Below, piece after piece: positions 6,009 to 8,060 of a stretch of DNA of 8,060 nt. A program made the translations under genes and the position numbers. The stretch spans positions 1-8,060 of the forward strand of contig CACYBT010000364.1 of NCBI GenBank assembly GCA_902772715.1. The letters are read 5' to 3'. The DNA comes from an uncultured Succinivibrio sp. (lineage in GTDB: Bacteria > Pseudomonadota > Gammaproteobacteria > Enterobacterales > Succinivibrionaceae). The notes below the pieces were generated by a model. The model saw only the letters and a program-made list of their open reading frames with translations. It did no database searches and was not told the DNA's origin. Each line of letters starts with the position of its first letter. The stretch's first letter is position 1.

Positions 6009-7331
6009 ATGAGTTCCTCCCCTAAAATTGGTTTAATCTCTCTAGGTTGTGCCAAAAACCTTGTAGATACTCAGAGACTGACTTCAGTACTGATGGCTAT
6101 GGGGTATAAAATTAAAGGTGAATATGAGGATGTAGATGCCGTCATTGTCAACACCTGCGGTTTCATCGGCCCTGCGATTGAAGAATCGATGCAGGCAATC
6201 GGTGAAGCTCTTGAATACGCTCGCAAAGTCATCGTAACCGGCTGTCTTGGAGCCAGAGCCAAACTTATATTAGACCGTTATCCGCAAGTGGCTGCGGTCT
6301 ATGGTCCAGGACGCCGTACCAGTGTTATTCGCGGACTAATAAGTCTGGTAGGTGCACCTGATCGCAACAAGGCTATGCAGGTGCCACCTTCAGGGATCCT
6401 AATGACACCACCTCACTATGCTTATCTTAAGATTGCCGAGGGCTGTCGTCATCACTGCTCCTTCTGTATTATTCCATCCCTGCGCGGACCTTTAAAATCA
6501 CGCGACAGAGAATATATTTTAAAGGAAGCACAGGATTTATGCCGGCGTGGTGTCAAAGAACTTATTATTATTGCCCAGGATTCCTCCGACTATGGTCATG
6601 ATTTTAAAAAGAAAGATTCACTGAGTGCACTTTTAAAAGAACTCTCAGTCTATCACCGCTGGCTTAGGGTACACTATCTCTATCCTTCTGATGAATCCAA
6701 AAAAGTTGTAGAGCTGATGGCAAAGGGACAGGTTCTCCCCTATCTTGATGTTCCCTTTCAGCATGTCAATCCCAATATTCTCCGAGCCATGAAAAGGCCT
6801 GGGAATATTGAAAAAACCATGCGACAGATTGAAGAGTGGCGCAATATCTGCCCTGATGTTTGTATCCGCTCCACTTTTATTACCGGTTTTCCAGGAGAAA
6901 CTGAAGAGCAGTTTTCAGAACTTCTTGATTTTTTAAAAGAGGCCAAACTTGATCGCGTAGGATGCTTTCCGTATTCGGATGTGGAGGGAGCCACAGCAAA
7001 TACTTATCTTAATCCGGTCGATGAGGAAATTAGAGAGGATAGAGCCCGTCGTCTTATGGAATTACAGGCTAAAATCTCCTATAGCAAACTAGAAGAGCGT
7101 GTCGGGAAGGAATATCAGGTTCTTGTCGACTATGTTGACGAGGAAGGGCATGCTGTCGGACGCTCAGAGTACGAATCTCCTGATGTGGACGGAGTGATCA
7201 CCATCGACAATGCCACTAATCTTAGTGCCGGAGATCTTGTGAAGGTAAAAATCACCTCTCACGATGAACACGACCTATGTGGCGAACTTACGGGTATAAG
7301 TTCCTCTAAAATATTATTTAAGACTAATTAA
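6009..7331 (+). CDS. rimO: Ribosomal protein S12 methylthiotransferase RimO
   Basis: RimO is a radical-SAM enzyme that adds a methylthio group to the beta-carbon of a conserved aspartate (D89 in E. coli numbering) of ribosomal protein S12. The 440-residue length matches the family. The N-terminal UPF0004 domain begins KIGLISLGCAKNLVDT (6-21) and holds the three auxiliary-cluster cysteines C14, C50 and C79. The radical-SAM cluster motif is GCRHHCSFC, with C146, C150 and C153. The catalytic barrel includes LDVPFQHVN (246-254) and FITGFPGE (290-297). A C-terminal TRAM domain (about 364-430) binds the substrate. SLGCAKN and the ending IDNATNL...GDLVKVKI (399-415) favour RimO over the tRNA enzyme MiaB. 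A modest AAGAGA (5994-5999) lies nine bases before the ATG. The gene starts shortly after the ppaC terminator and precedes xpt by 72 bases. Confidence 0.95.
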   Translation: MSSSPKIGLISLGCAKNLVDTQRLTSVLMAMGYKIKGEYEDVDAVIVNTCGFIGPAIEESMQAIGEALEYARKVIVTGCLGARAKLILDRYPQVAAVYGPGRRTSVIRGLISLVGAPDRNKAMQVPPSGILMTPPHYAYLKIAEGCRHHCSFCIIPSLRGPLKSRDREYILKEAQDLCRRGVKELIIIAQDSSDYGHDFKKKDSLSALLKELSVYHRWLRVHYLYPSDESKKVVELMAKGQVLPYLDVPFQHVNPNILRAMKRPGNIEKTMRQIEEWRNICPDVCIRSTFITGFPGETEEQFSELLDFLKEAKLDRVGCFPYSDVEGATANTYLNPVDEEIREDRARRLMELQAKISYSKLEERVGKEYQVLVDYVDEEGHAVGRSEYESPDVDGVITIDNATNLSAGDLVKVKITSHDEHDLCGELTGISSSKILFKTN

Positions 7332-7403
7332 CAGAATTCTTCTGTATTACTGTTGCAGAAGATAATTACAGCAAATAATTTCTCTACAAGCACGAGGTAC
7401 TTT

Positions 7404-7994
7404 ATGTCAGATGCTTATGAACCATACATGCCTTTATTAAACCGTATAAAAAGTGAAGGCAAATGTCTTGATGGCGGTATTCTCAAAGTTGACAGTTTTG
7501 TCAATCACCAGTTAGATCCGCTTTTAATGATGGATCTTGCCAAGGAATTTGTAAAACGCTTTGCTGACAAGCACATTGATAAAGTCATCACCATAGAATC
7601 CTCAGGCATCGCGCCTGCCATTCTCGTTGGCCTGCTATTAAAGAAACCGGTTGTTTTTGCCAAGAAAAAAAAGCCTTCTACCATGAACGACATGTATGAA
7701 ACAGAGGTGTTTTCCTTCACCAAAAACCGCTCCTATAGCGTATGCTGTTCTAAAGAATTCATTAATAAAGATGAAAATATTCTCTTTATCGATGATTTTC
7801 TGGCTAACGGCAATGCTGCCAAGGGAATTATCGACCTTGTAAACCTCGGCGGCGCCAAGATCTGTGGAATGGGTTTTATAGTCGAAAAATCCTTTCAAAA
7901 AGGCGGCACCATACTTAGAAATTTAGGTTATCAGGTAGAGTCGCTGGTGATTATCGATGCTCTTGATGATTGTAAAATCACTTTTAAGGCATAG
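7404..7994 (+). CDS. xpt: Xanthine phosphoribosyltransferase (Gram-positive Xpt type)
   Basis: Xpt salvages xanthine: xanthine + PRPP gives XMP + pyrophosphate. I start it at the ATG at 7404 (196 residues), preceded by GAGG (7394-7397) at six bases. The frame stays open upstream to a TTG at 7353, but that extension has no ribosome site and would exceed the usual length of about 190 residues. Motifs: LKVDSFVNHQLDP (27-39), typical of the Xpt N-terminus; ESSGIAP (65-71); AKKKKPST (86-93); and the PRPP-binding loop ILFIDDFLANGNA (126-138) with the acidic pair D130-D131. The protein is related to the B. subtilis type of Xpt, not the shorter E. coli Gpt. No purine riboswitch is recognisable upstream. 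It may be cotranscribed with rimO, and its product pyrophosphate is the substrate of PpaC. Confidence 0.93.
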   Translation: MSDAYEPYMPLLNRIKSEGKCLDGGILKVDSFVNHQLDPLLMMDLAKEFVKRFADKHIDKVITIESSGIAPAILVGLLLKKPVVFAKKKKPSTMNDMYETEVFSFTKNRSYSVCCSKEFINKDENILFIDDFLANGNAAKGIIDLVNLGGAKICGMGFIVEKSFQKGGTILRNLGYQVESLVIIDALDDCKITFKA

Positions 7995-8028
7995 TTTTAC
8001 CCTAATTACTGACTTAACGTTAAAATCA

Positions 8029-8057
8029 TTGTAAAAATCTGCATTTTCAATTTTTAT
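8029..8057 (+). terminator. Weak terminator candidate after xpt
   Basis: TTG-(TA bulge)-AAAAT (8029-8038) can pair with ATTTTCAA (8043-8050) around CTGC, and a T-tract (8051-8055) follows. The stem is AT-rich and bulged, so it is a weak candidate. A 10-base palindrome, TTAACGTTAA (8014-8023), lies just upstream and is unexplained. Confidence 0.3.
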
Positions 8058-8060
8058 TAA

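Noticed and set aside
7353..7403. N-terminal extension of Xpt from a TTG start at 7353
   Set aside because: There is no ribosome site before the TTG, the added residues are unlike the family N-terminus, and ATG 7404 has GAGG at six bases.
7332..7403. Purine riboswitch before xpt
   Set aside because: The 72-base gap shows no three-way-junction architecture or the conserved loop sequences; only a 6-bp ACAGAA/TTCTGT hairpin (7331-7345) is present, without a T-run.
5409..7898. Minus-strand ORFs inside ppaC, rimO and xpt (5409-5657, 6071-6262, 6758-6994, 7505-7723, 7638-7898)
   Set aside because: They are shadows of well-supported + strand genes, without independent evidence.

Overview
The window is a chromosomal stretch from a low-GC gammaproteobacterium. 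All recognised genes lie on the + strand. Two things point to Gammaproteobacteria: the ABC-F protein follows the YheS subfamily almost from end to end, and a hinT gene is followed directly by an outer-membrane-type lipoprotein gene, as in the hinT-ycfL-lpoB region of E. coli. The AT-rich DNA, a family II (Mn-dependent) pyrophosphatase, a Gram-positive-type xanthine phosphoribosyltransferase and the tail of an AAA-ATPase/PD-(D/E)XK (DUF1703-like) protein together suggest an anaerobe of the Succinivibrionaceae type. The family assignment is inference; no rRNA or other taxonomic marker is present.

Layout. Positions 1-171 hold the C-terminus of a DUF1703-like protein. Positions 172-901 are gene-poor: a doubtful 77-residue minus-strand ORF, a nested palindrome at 686-725, a sigma70-like promoter at 765-792, and a hinT leader whose only good Shine-Dalgarno sequence is far from the start codon but could be brought to it by a hairpin. 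hinT (902-1261) and a lipoprotein gene (1318-2229, LpoB-like by position and architecture) form a pair that ends at a rho-independent terminator (2244-2275). yheS (2289-4214) starts just beyond it. An 817-base gene-free gap (4215-5031) follows. It holds a hairpin resembling an IS200/IS605 right end with no transposase, two further hairpins upstream of that, and immediately downstream a 304-base segment bounded by 25-base imperfect terminal inverted repeats. ppaC (5032-5949) ends at a strong terminator (5953-5986). rimO (6009-7331) and xpt (7404-7994) follow, with a weak terminator candidate at the window edge.

Function. Most genes are housekeeping: HinT is a nucleotide phosphoramidase, YheS and RimO act on the ribosome (an ABC-F factor and the S12 methylthiotransferase), and PpaC removes the pyrophosphate released by biosynthetic reactions including the Xpt purine-salvage reaction. 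The lipoprotein probably acts at the envelope.

No undescribed protein system is visible. The least ordinary part is the non-coding DNA: a candidate miniature inverted-repeat element beside an orphan IS605-type end (4526-4867), a short repeat shared between the two large gaps, and the hinT leader hairpin.
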